A stretch of 64,000 nt of DNA from Candidatus Scalindua sp. (lineage in GTDB: Bacteria; Planctomycetota; Brocadiia; Brocadiales; Scalinduaceae). A program made the translations under genes and the position numbers. Under the pieces are notes generated by a model. It saw nothing but the letters and a program-made list of their open reading frames with translations, searched no databases and was not told where the DNA came from. Below are positions 44,708-52,164 of this stretch, one piece after another. Within the stretch, counting starts at the first letter, position 1. The number at the start of each line of letters is the position of its first letter. The DNA lies in the NCBI GenBank assembly GCA_021776915.1, contig JAIQZU010000069.1:1-64000 (forward strand), in the 5' to 3' direction.

Positions 44708-45289
44708 ATGGGTTGTTTTCCTTCATATGAAGATGCAGGCTTTTGCGCTGCAGTAATGGATACGAATAGAGCGAGTTGGCAAAGGCCTGATATTGTCAGC
44801 AAGCTGATCACCAGGCCCGACATGACCGTCGTAGACCTCGGCGCCGGTACAGGGTATTTTGCATACCTGTTTTCTAAACGACTTTCTGAAGGGAAGATAA
44901 TTGCACTTGACCCTGAAGAATCACTGATTTCCTGGATGGAGGAACGTAAAAAGAGAGATTCCCTGGATAATGTATCAATTCATAAAATTGAAGATGATGA
45001 TCCGGGACTTGACCAATTAAACAGTGAAATTGATTTACTCTTTGTCGGATATACTTACTTTCATTATGATGAGCCGGTAGAATATTTTCGTGAGAAGATT
45101 TATCCCTTTATTCAAGAGAAGACTGTTGTTGCAATTGCCGATATGGCTCCTGTTCCAGGCCAGCCCCGTCACACAATTTCTGCACAACAAGTTATAACAG
45201 AAATGACGGAAGCCGGTTTTAAGATTGATGAGGAACCAACTACACTCCTTGATCAGTACCTGCTTATATTCAAAAAAATACCTCTATAG
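44708..45289 (+). CDS. Class I SAM-dependent methyltransferase
   Basis: A 193-residue protein. Motif I is V-V-D-L-G-A-G-T-G-Y-F near residue 39, motif II A-L-D-P-E-E near 63, and a later I-A-D-M-A-P-V-P marks the motif IV region. Residues near the start (M-D-T-N-R-A-S-W-Q-R-P) suit the UbiE/arsenite-type group of small methyltransferases. Substrate cannot be assigned. It follows the FKBP gene at 44 bp; the next gene is a separate integron-type cassette. Confidence 0.82.
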   Translation: MGCFPSYEDAGFCAAVMDTNRASWQRPDIVSKLITRPDMTVVDLGAGTGYFAYLFSKRLSEGKIIALDPEESLISWMEERKKRDSLDNVSIHKIEDDDPGLDQLNSEIDLLFVGYTYFHYDEPVEYFREKIYPFIQEKTVVAIADMAPVPGQPRHTISAQQVITEMTEAGFKIDEEPTTLLDQYLLIFKKIPL

Positions 45290-45448
45290 ATGACACCATT
45301 TTCACAGATTATGACCCTCTTGACTCCTCAGGCAGGTATTGAAAACCAATTGACAAAAGAGTGGCAAAGTATAAGATTGCGCTAGGCAATAGTGGTGTTA
45401 TCCAAAAGCTTTATAATAACTTGTTATGCATCAATAAAGGAGTAAACA

Positions 45449-46162
45449 GTGAAGTCGAATAAATTCTTTGTCATTGTAATATGTACCAGCATGTTCCTTT
45501 CATTCGGCTATGGAGTAGTCACAGTACAGTATAAAATCTTCCCATTTGAGCAATTGAGAGTAATAAGGCAAATTGTAAGCCCACGCCCAGCCCCAAGCCA
45601 TTATGACTATTTTTACCATAAGAAATCGTTTTTTGAGCAACACGGAGGACATAGTTACGATGTTGTATTTATAGGTGATAGCAGCACTGATAATGCAGAG
45701 TGGCAAGATTTATTTCCTTCTCTAAGAATTGCGAATCGTGGCATACATGGAGACAGAACAGATGGTGTTATCCAACGACTAGAAAATATATATTCAACGT
45801 CTGCTCCTAAAGCATTTATGATGATAGGGATAAATGATTTTGTTTATGGAACAAGTGTCAATGAAGTCTTTGACAATTACAAAAACATTGTTACTAAATT
45901 AGTTGAACATGGAATGGAGGTATATATTCAGTCAACTATTCTCGCAGGAAAACGAAAAAAATATTTAAACAAAAGAATAATGGCGTTGAATGAGCGATTA
46001 CAGGTATTGGCTGAACAAACCGATTCAGTTACATACATTGATTTAAATGTTGGCTTGGCACCAGATTCATTATTGAAAACAACGTATTCACGGGATGATG
46101 TTCATTTAAATGGAGATGGCTATGCCATGTGGAAAGAACTAATCAAGTCATATATTCAATAA
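45449..46162 (+). CDS. SGNH/GDSL-family hydrolase, membrane-anchored or secreted
   Basis: A 237-residue protein. Residues 5-27 are hydrophobic and act as a signal or anchor. The SGNH blocks are I-G-D-S-S-T-D-N near residue 75 (nucleophile serine), M-I-G-I-N-D-F near 128 and D-D-V-H-L-N-G-D-G-Y near 220 (catalytic aspartate and histidine). These enzymes cleave esters such as acetyl groups on polysaccharides or lipids. GTG at 45449 follows AAAGGAG at the usual distance. It is the sole gene of an integron-type cassette, and SGNH hydrolases are common cassette cargo. Substrate unknown. Confidence 0.87.
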   Translation: MKSNKFFVIVICTSMFLSFGYGVVTVQYKIFPFEQLRVIRQIVSPRPAPSHYDYFYHKKSFFEQHGGHSYDVVFIGDSSTDNAEWQDLFPSLRIANRGIHGDRTDGVIQRLENIYSTSAPKAFMMIGINDFVYGTSVNEVFDNYKNIVTKLVEHGMEVYIQSTILAGKRKKYLNKRIMALNERLQVLAEQTDSVTYIDLNVGLAPDSLLKTTYSRDDVHLNGDGYAMWKELIKSYIQ

Positions 46163-46165
46163 AAT

Positions 46166-46246
46166 GCATAACAATCACATGCACTCGGACAGCAAAAGTC
46201 AGAGCGAGGAGCGAGCGGCTCTTTTTGTTGCCGGTGATGTGAGGCG
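46166..46246 (+). repeat. attC recombination site of the SGNH cassette
   Basis: R'' is GCATAAC (46166-46172). The L'' arm CACAT-G-CAC-T-CGG pairs with L' CCGGTGATGTG (46231-46241) with two unpaired bases, the extrahelical bases that set strand choice by the integrase. R' is formed by the G at 46246 plus TTATGC from the cassette start. The total is about 87 bases in the circular form. Confidence 0.72.
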
Positions 46247-46250
46247 TTTA

Positions 46251-46811
46251 TCAACTATCAACATCCTTCTCTGAAATGATTTCTGATGTAAAGATGTAGA
46301 CGTCGACACCTCCTTTCTTCCATGCATCCGGTGACAGGCCTGCTTTTATACTGCAGCATTGGGACAGGAATTCTTCCCTGGTCCATCCCATATCAGTAGC
46401 AACCTGAGGCAGGAAGCATCCGGTCGCAGAACCTTCTATTACATAAATCCCATGTCTGCCGAGTTCGAAGTCAAGTGGGTTCTCAACCTTTTGCAGTGGT
46501 GATAAGACAGAAATATCTATTTCCAGATCATCTAATTCTGGAGGTTCAATTTGATTAAACCTCGGATCATCTGTTGCCGCTGAAACAGCCATCTCAGAAA
46601 CAAGCTTGTGCAGAGGGATATCGGAAACCATTCGCCCTATACACCCTCTCAGTTTTCCACATGTTCTTAACGTTACAAATGCACCGTTTTCCCCCTTTAG
46701 ATCCGGACTGAATGGTTCGGCTTGTGTTTGATCGTTTGGTATGCCTTTTACTGCGGATTCAATACTTTTTCTTGCTATTTGAAGCAATACTTTTTTATCT
46801 TTTTCGTCCAT
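46251..46811 (-). CDS. AMMECR1 domain protein (AmmeMemoRadiSam system protein A)
   Basis: A 186-residue AMMECR1-domain protein. The core T-L-R-T-C-G-K-L-R-G-C-I-G-R is near residue 50, followed by A-A-T-D-D-P-R-F near 78 and L-P-Q-V-A-T-D-M-G-W near 133, all diagnostic. In bacteria AMMECR1, Memo-like and radical SAM proteins often cluster as the AmmeMemoRadiSam system, whose substrate is unknown. A second AMMECR1 domain is fused to Memo in the next gene. Its stop is four bases from the integron cassette junction. A structured leader with GGGAGCTAA lies immediately upstream of the start. Confidence 0.87.
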   Translation of the reverse strand: MDEKDKKVLLQIARKSIESAVKGIPNDQTQAEPFSPDLKGENGAFVTLRTCGKLRGCIGRMVSDIPLHKLVSEMAVSAATDDPRFNQIEPPELDDLEIDISVLSPLQKVENPLDFELGRHGIYVIEGSATGCFLPQVATDMGWTREEFLSQCCSIKAGLSPDAWKKGGVDVYIFTSEIISEKDVDS

Positions 46812-46891
46812 TTCAATTAGCTCCCTCTGGCCTGCCTGTGCATGTACGCACGCAGACAGGTCGCTAATTCATGTGATTTGCTTACGCAAAA
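46812..46891 (-). promoter_or_regulatory. Conserved structured leader upstream of AMMECR1
   Basis: On the minus strand: TTTTGCGTAAGCAAA (46891-46877), then TTAGCGACCTGTCTGCGTGC and its pairing strand (46867-46834), then GGGAGCTAA before the ATG at 46811. It matches the ilvN leader over both hairpins and the ribosome-binding site. 32 of 34 bases agree in the second hairpin block, and one difference leaves a G-U pair. Confidence 0.5.
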
Positions 46892-46916
46892 CAAATCTTT
46901 AGAATCTGGACTACCC

Positions 46917-46951
46917 GCGAAAAGTCCTCGGCGTTGTTTGTCCGGGGAAGC
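46917..46951. repeat. Dispersed 35-bp repeat, copy 2
   Basis: Inverted copy of 7525-7559, 34 of 35 bases identical. It sits just outside the Memo-AMMECR1 gene end (46956). Confidence 0.8.
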
Positions 46952-46955
46952 GGTG

Positions 46956-48512
46956 TTATTTCATGACTAAGCTTTTTTCTTCATGGAATACTTCTGCTGT
47001 AAAGACGAAGAATTCCATTTTCTCATCTTTCCACGCATATGACGGCAAACCGGCTTTATTACAAAGATGGGAGAGGGTCTCCTCTCTACCCCACCCCTGT
47101 TCAGTAGCAACCTGTGGAAGGAACACTGCTCTCATGCCTCCCAGACGTATGATAATTCCATGCTCTCCAGGAATGAATTTATCAGCGCCGCTTATCTTCT
47201 TTATCGGACTGAGCACTGAGATGTCTATTTCTATCTCTGCTAACTCATCTTCACTAACCGGCCTGAAACGCCCGTCGTTCATTGAAGAGTTTATGGCATT
47301 GTCCATTACGGCCTCAACAAGCTGCTCTCTGGGCTGTATATGGCCTATACAACCGCGAAGATTACCGTTCTTATTCAGTGTTACGAATACACCTCTTTTT
47401 TCCTTCAGTATCGGGCTTAATGCATATTCCCCTGAATTTAGATCAGGTTTCTTCCTTTCTTTCACATAACTTTCCAGCGTCTCTCTTGCTACCTTGAGAA
47501 GAGTCAATCGTTCATCATTATTCAGACCGTTATTGTCACTAATAATGTCCGGGGGTTCACTATTTCTTGTAAATACTATTGAAGCATAACTCACAGAACT
47601 GTTGAAATCTCCCAGTATGCTGCCTGATGTATCATACTTCAATATCTTCCCCTGCACATTATCAGGTAAGAGCTTCATTAATAACGTTATTGGCATAAAA
47701 CCGCAGACAGTTATACCTGTCGCCTTTTTGTATCTGATGAAACCGTCAAAATCCAAAGCAAGGATACGTTCGAACGCCCCATAGTCAAGTTTCTTTATAT
47801 TAGCCTCCACATCCTTTTTAAAAGGAACATAATCATATCCGTAACCATAATGAGTAAAGTCGGAACTTACAACTATCAACGTATCCTCATCTATTAAAGG
47901 CCTTAATTTATCAGCAATAAAATCGAATTCTTCGCCACTGAGCCTGCTAATGAGTATGGGAATGAGTTCAAAGTCGCTTCCAAGTACTGTTTGCAAAAAA
48001 GGTAATTGTGTCTCGAGGGAGTGTTCTCTCTTGTGTGCCTGCTTGAATGTCCCGATAAAAGGAGGATTATTTATAAGGTTGTTGCAGATGCCCTGATTCA
48101 GTTTTACAAGTCCCAACGGTGTCTTATAGGCCTCAACATCAAGTACCGATGCCCCCCTGTATCTTGAATAGTGGCTGGGGGCAAGTACTATTACTCTTTT
48201 ATATTTGTAATCCTTTATTGCTTTATAACCGTACGCCGCTACTGATCCAGAATACTGGTAGCCGGCATGTGGAGAGATTATAGCTATCGGTTTGCCCGGC
48301 AGACTCTCTATGAATGCCTTATCCAGATAATTATTAATCTTTTTTGAGAGTTCATCTGCAGAATCCGGATAAAAACGCCCGGCAACGGCAGGTTCACGTA
48401 TATTCTGTCCCTCTCCCGGAAGACCTCCAGCCGGATAATCTTCTGCGCTACTCACCGAAGGAGCAGTTAAACAAGAAATAAAGAGGAAAAGCAAAAAGAG
48501 GTATTTATGCAT
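46956..48512 (-). CDS. Fused Memo-like and AMMECR1 protein (AmmeMemoRadiSam B-A)
   Basis: A 518-residue exported fusion. MHKYLFLLFLFISCLTAPSVSSA is a signal peptide. The Memo-like domain (about residues 35-310) has A-G-R-F-Y-P near 40, A-I-I-S-P-H-A-G-Y-Q-Y-S-G near 77 with the metal-binding histidine, S-S-D-F-T-H-Y-G-Y near 216 and C-G-F-M-P near 275. The AMMECR1 domain (about residues 325-515) repeats N-G-N-L-R-G-C-I-G-H and F-L-P-Q-V-A-T-E-Q-G-W. The radical SAM partner (AmrS type) is not seen in the window. Export of the B-A fusion while the other AMMECR1 protein is cytosolic is notable. Confidence 0.88.
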   Translation of the reverse strand: MHKYLFLLFLFISCLTAPSVSSAEDYPAGGLPGEGQNIREPAVAGRFYPDSADELSKKINNYLDKAFIESLPGKPIAIISPHAGYQYSGSVAAYGYKAIKDYKYKRVIVLAPSHYSRYRGASVLDVEAYKTPLGLVKLNQGICNNLINNPPFIGTFKQAHKREHSLETQLPFLQTVLGSDFELIPILISRLSGEEFDFIADKLRPLIDEDTLIVVSSDFTHYGYGYDYVPFKKDVEANIKKLDYGAFERILALDFDGFIRYKKATGITVCGFMPITLLMKLLPDNVQGKILKYDTSGSILGDFNSSVSYASIVFTRNSEPPDIISDNNGLNNDERLTLLKVARETLESYVKERKKPDLNSGEYALSPILKEKRGVFVTLNKNGNLRGCIGHIQPREQLVEAVMDNAINSSMNDGRFRPVSEDELAEIEIDISVLSPIKKISGADKFIPGEHGIIIRLGGMRAVFLPQVATEQGWGREETLSHLCNKAGLPSYAWKDEKMEFFVFTAEVFHEEKSLVMK

Positions 48513-48526
48513 ATGGTTATGCCCCC

Positions 48527-49150
48527 CTAAAAGAGATACTTTATAGCAGCAAATCCGCTGATTAACAATATTATGAATACAATAGTAAAGATGTTAAAAA
48601 ACTTCTCAATGAATACCTTTATCTTTGGACCGAATAAATAGAACAACCCGGCAACCATGAAAAACCTTGCACTTCTACTTATAGCTGATGCCAGAATCAG
48701 GATAAAGAAATTTACATTGCAGAAACCGGCTGAAATGGTAAACACCTTGTAAGGAATGGGCGTAAATCCAGCCACTGCAATTGCCGCAAATGCGTTATTT
48801 TGATATTGCGTACTCACAGCATCAAACATGTCAGTAATATTATAAAAATTTATTATTGGCCTCCCGACATACTCAAAAAACTCATAGCCAATCAAATAAC
48901 CAAAACATCCTCCTAGTACAGATCCCACAGAGCATATCCAAGCATACCTGAAAGACTTAGCGGGAATAGCAACTGCCAGCGCTATTAAGAGAACATCCGG
49001 TGGTATTGGGAAAAAAGAGGATTCACAAAATGCAAGTATAAAGAGCGCCCACGTACTGTGAGGTGTTTTTGCCCAATGTATTGTCCAATCATACAGTCTC
49101 CTTAAATGATTTGCTTTTTTTATGATATGCTCTTCTTCAATAGATTCCAT
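48527..49150 (-). CDS. DedA/VTT-domain membrane protein (YqaA-like)
   Basis: A 207-residue integral membrane protein of the VTT (SNARE-associated/DedA) family. It has about five hydrophobic segments, the first near residues 33-55. The conserved F-C-E-S-S-F-F-P-I-P-P-D-V motif is near 42, G-S-V-L-G-G-C-F-G-Y near 76 and F-T-P-I-P-Y-K-V-F-T near 128. DedA proteins help move phospholipids or undecaprenyl phosphate across membranes. Its stop is 15 bases before the Memo-AMMECR1 start, so the two may share a transcript. Confidence 0.85.
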   Translation of the reverse strand: MESIEEEHIIKKANHLRRLYDWTIHWAKTPHSTWALFILAFCESSFFPIPPDVLLIALAVAIPAKSFRYAWICSVGSVLGGCFGYLIGYEFFEYVGRPIINFYNITDMFDAVSTQYQNNAFAAIAVAGFTPIPYKVFTISAGFCNVNFFILILASAISRSARFFMVAGLFYLFGPKIKVFIEKFFNIFTIVFIILLISGFAAIKYLF

Positions 49151-49164
49151 GTAATAGTATATAA

Positions 49165-49230
49165 AATTTCTTGAGAATCCCCTATCGTTCCCACGCTGAA
49201 GCGTGGGAACGATATGAATTTCTTGAGAAT
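49165..49230. repeat. Palindromic unit flanked by 14-bp direct repeats
   Basis: AATTTCTTGAGAAT occurs at 49165-49178 and 49217-49230. Between them is a perfect 14-bp hairpin, TATCGTTCCCACGC/GCGTGGGAACGATA (49183-49196, 49201-49214), with a TGAA loop. The hairpin matches a palindromic unit (CGTTCCCACGC) common in diverse bacterial genomes. The direct repeats look like a target duplication. It lies between the DedA-like gene and the SPASM gene. Confidence 0.75.
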
Positions 49231-49247
49231 AGTCTGAAATATAAAAA

Positions 49248-50444
49248 TTAACTTTTGCTCATCATTTTAGGTTTATAAATACAATACGGCTCTTCTGCCA
49301 TATAGTCTCCTGTTTCGTAGAATGCTCGCGCCCTGCAGCCTTCGCAGACCTTTTTGTATTCACATTCACCACACTTACCTCCCAGAAGGTCCGGTTGTCT
49401 GAGTTTATCGAAGACCGGAGAATTTTTCCAGATATCTTTAAACTTCTGTTTCTTGATGTGTCCCGCCTCTACAGGCAGGTAACCACAGGGGAACACCTCT
49501 CCCTTGTGAGAAACAAAGCAAACTCCTGTTCCAGCCAGACATCCCTTCGTCATAGCTGCCATACCGTGTGTTTTCGGTGTGATTTTTACACCCTCTTCTT
49601 TTGCCCGTTCCCGCATTATCCTGAAATAGTGAGGCGAACAGGTCGCCTTTGTCTGGATAACCGCATCTTTGGACAAATCATAGAAAAGATTAAGGAGTTC
49701 CTCATATTTTTCCGCAGGCAGCATCTGATCCTCGGCTATTTCAACCCCGCAGCCAACCGGAACCAGCATAAAAATGTGAATCGCCTCTGCTCCCAGTTTA
49801 ACGGCAAGGTCATACAGGTCACGAAGCTGATTTTCATTATGTTTCGCAATCGTACAGTTTACCTGCATACCCATTCCCAGATCCTTTAAATGATTGAATC
49901 CTTTGATGGCCTGTTCAAACGAACCCTTAAGTTTTCGGAATTTATCATGAGTCTCTGCGTCCGCACCATCAAGGCTTATGGAAACCCTTGATACTCCGGC
50001 ATCTACAATCTTCCTGGCCATGGCTTCATCCACCAATGTACCATTGGTAGCTAATGCTACAGTCAAGCCTTTTTCTACTGCACGTTTTGCAATATCGAAT
50101 ATATCAGGACGAAATAGCGGTTCTCCTCCGCTTAAGACGAGGATTGGGTTACCCGCTTCGGCTATGGCATCAACGAGTTCGAACGATTCTTCCGTTGTCA
50201 AATCATCATTCATCAATTGCGTACTAACGTCCAACCTTCTGCAGTGTATACATTCCAGATTGCAACCGGCAGTGGTTTCCCAGAAGACAAGGCGCAGTTG
50301 GTTTTGCGTATTCTTCATGTATTGATGGGAAACCTTGCCATGCCCATGCTCTTTTATTTGTGAATAAACCTCTTTGATAGTTCCTTCCGGTGCACCATGT
50401 GGCATACCGTGAGAACCTGACTCCTTACCGTGAAAACCCTTCAT
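49248..50444 (-). CDS. Radical SAM/SPASM protein of the NirJ/AhbC/AhbD group
   Basis: A 398-residue iron-sulfur enzyme. The radical SAM motif is C-N-L-E-C-I-H-C near residue 60 after W-E-T-T-A-G. L-S-G-G-E-P-L near 103 binds SAM, and V-S-I-S-L-D-G near 153 fits. The C-terminal SPASM domain has C-L-A-G-T-G-V-C near 310, F-P-C-G-Y-L-P near 325 and C-G-E-C-E-Y-K-K-V-C-E-G-C-R-A-R near 358, binding extra clusters. This matches enzymes of siroheme-dependent heme and heme d1 synthesis, most like AhbD (heme b synthase). The N-terminus (residues 1-35) is His- and Gly-rich. Other heme genes are absent here, so the exact step is uncertain. Confidence 0.8.
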   Translation of the reverse strand: MKGFHGKESGSHGMPHGAPEGTIKEVYSQIKEHGHGKVSHQYMKNTQNQLRLVFWETTAGCNLECIHCRRLDVSTQLMNDDLTTEESFELVDAIAEAGNPILVLSGGEPLFRPDIFDIAKRAVEKGLTVALATNGTLVDEAMARKIVDAGVSRVSISLDGADAETHDKFRKLKGSFEQAIKGFNHLKDLGMGMQVNCTIAKHNENQLRDLYDLAVKLGAEAIHIFMLVPVGCGVEIAEDQMLPAEKYEELLNLFYDLSKDAVIQTKATCSPHYFRIMRERAKEEGVKITPKTHGMAAMTKGCLAGTGVCFVSHKGEVFPCGYLPVEAGHIKKQKFKDIWKNSPVFDKLRQPDLLGGKCGECEYKKVCEGCRARAFYETGDYMAEEPYCIYKPKMMSKS

Positions 50445-50496
50445 ACTCGCCCCCGCTATTCTGAATTATTGATAAAATGCACTACATTGTTTGTAC

Positions 50497-50524
50497 TTGA
50501 CAAGACAATTTAGCACTGTAATAT
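50497..50524 (+). promoter_or_regulatory. Sigma70-like promoter for cimA
   Basis: TTGACA (50497-50502) and TAATAT (50519-50524) with a 16-bp spacer lie 65 bp before the cimA ATG. The -35 is perfect; the -10 matches at four of six positions. Confidence 0.45.
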
Positions 50525-50589
50525 TAATTTTTCGCACAATTATATGCAATTTTACCCTTATTTCATATAAATTCAAAGACAAAAATACC

Positions 50590-52164
50590 ATGAAAACCAG
50601 AGAGAAAGTAATTATATACGATACAACGCTGCGTGACGGCAGTCAGACAGAAGGCATCTCCTTTTCTCTGCAGGATAAAATCGGGATAGCCCTTAAACTC
50701 GATGATCTTGGTGTAGATTATATTGAAGGTGGTTATCCTTTATCAAACCCCAAAGATAAGAGTTTCTTCAAAGAGATCAAAAAGGCCTCACTGAAGAATG
50801 CTAAAATTGCGGCTTTTGGCAGTACAAAGCGGGCAAATAAAAAGGCGGCAGAAGACCCCGGACTAAAGGCACTGCTCTCAACGGAAGTGCCAGTCGTAAC
50901 AATCGTAGCTAAAAGCTGGGACTTTCACGTAACCGAAGTCCTCAAGGTCTCATTGGATGAAAACCTGAAGATGGTTTCTGAAACAGTCAAGTATTTGAAG
51001 TCAAAAGGAAGAGAGGTTATTCTCGATGCAGAACATTTTTTTGATGGCCACAAGAATAACTCAAAATATGCATTAAAGGTTTTGAAAGTGGCTCAGGACT
51101 CAGGTGCGGATACCATTGTACTTTGCGAAACTAATGGGGGTTGTTTGCCAAATGAAGTAGAGAAGATTACCGGAAACGTTGTAAGCAGGATAAAGATCCC
51201 TCTTGGCATACACACACACAACGATTGCGAACTGGCAGTTGCCAACACCCTTGCCGCTGTTAACAACGGAGTCAGGCACGTCCAGGGGACAATAAACGGA
51301 CTTGGAGAGAGATGTGGCAATGCCAACCTGTGTTCGGTAATCCCCAATCTGGTTTTAAAAAACAAATTCAGGTGTCTTGGCAATACAGAACTGAAAAAAC
51401 TTACAGAAATATCAAGATTTGTCAATGAAGTGGCAAACTTTGTCCCCATGCACAACCAGCCTTTTGTTGGTTCAAGCGCCTTTGCGCACAAGGGAGGTCT
51501 GCACGTTAATGCAATACAAAAAAATAAGAGTACTTATGAGCATATAGAACCTGAAACGGTTGGGAATGAGAGAAGGATATTAATTTCTGAACTGTCAGGA
51601 AGCTCAAATATTCTAAAAAAGGTAGAGAAATATAAAATAGAGCATGATCAGAAAATAATGAGAAAAATCCTTAATAAAGTCCAGGATATGGAGAACCAGG
51701 GATATCATTTTGAGTCTGCGGAAGGTTCGTTTGATCTCCTCGTTAAGAAAATAATAGGCAAGCACAAGGGTTTCTTTGATCTTGAAGATTTCAGGGTAAT
51801 TGTGGAAAGAGAAAAAGACGGGAAGTTAATTACCCGTGCAACTGTTAAAATAAAGGTAAGTGGTATAGAAGAACTGACGGTTAGCGATGGAGATGGCCCT
51901 GTAAACGCCCTGGACGGTGCATTGCGAAAAGCGCTTGAGAAATTTTATCCATCCCTTGCGGATATGCAGCTTATGGATTATAAAGTACGCGTTATCAATC
52001 CTACAGAAGCAACCGCCGCAAAGGTGAGGGTCATAATCGAATCTCGCGACCACAAAGATATCTGGGGCACAGTCGGAGTATCTGAGAACCTGATTGAGGC
52101 GAGCTGGCAGGCGCTTGTTGAAAGTATTGAATATAAACTTTTAAAGGATGAAGATGGAAACTGA
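50590..52164 (+). CDS. cimA: Citramalate synthase
   Basis: A 524-residue HMGL-like enzyme that condenses pyruvate with acetyl-CoA to (R)-citramalate, giving isoleucine precursors without threonine. D-T-T-L-R-D-G-S-Q-T-E-G near residue 11 is the CimA signature (leuA has E-Q-S-P-G instead), and G-I-H-T-H-N-D-C-E-L-A near 202 and N-G-L-G-E-R-C-G-N-A near 237 complete the site. The C-terminal regulatory domain (from about residue 390) resembles LeuA. The frame is open 33 codons above, but homology starts at this ATG. Its end overlaps valS by 11 bases. Confidence 0.93.
   Translation: MKTREKVIIYDTTLRDGSQTEGISFSLQDKIGIALKLDDLGVDYIEGGYPLSNPKDKSFFKEIKKASLKNAKIAAFGSTKRANKKAAEDPGLKALLSTEVPVVTIVAKSWDFHVTEVLKVSLDENLKMVSETVKYLKSKGREVILDAEHFFDGHKNNSKYALKVLKVAQDSGADTIVLCETNGGCLPNEVEKITGNVVSRIKIPLGIHTHNDCELAVANTLAAVNNGVRHVQGTINGLGERCGNANLCSVIPNLVLKNKFRCLGNTELKKLTEISRFVNEVANFVPMHNQPFVGSSAFAHKGGLHVNAIQKNKSTYEHIEPETVGNERRILISELSGSSNILKKVEKYKIEHDQKIMRKILNKVQDMENQGYHFESAEGSFDLLVKKIIGKHKGFFDLEDFRVIVEREKDGKLITRATVKIKVSGIEELTVSDGDGPVNALDGALRKALEKFYPSLADMQLMDYKVRVINPTEATAAKVRVIIESRDHKDIWGTVGVSENLIEASWQALVESIEYKLLKDEDGN

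Larger units (their letters stand above)
45424..46246 (+). mobile_element. Integron-type gene cassette (SGNH hydrolase) inserted outside an integron
   Basis: The cassette starts at TTATGC (45424-45429, after the G at 45423) and ends at the G of GTT at 46246. Its terminal attC begins GCATAAC (46166-46172), the exact complement of G plus TTATGC, as the R'' and R' boxes of one attC require. The single gene inside is forward, starting 25 bp after the left junction. No integrase or other cassettes lie nearby. Confidence 0.75.

Noticed and set aside
49248-50444. Radical SAM partner of the AmmeMemoRadiSam system
   Set aside because: The system's radical SAM protein resembles pyruvate-formate-lyase activases; this one has a SPASM domain of the heme-synthesis type.
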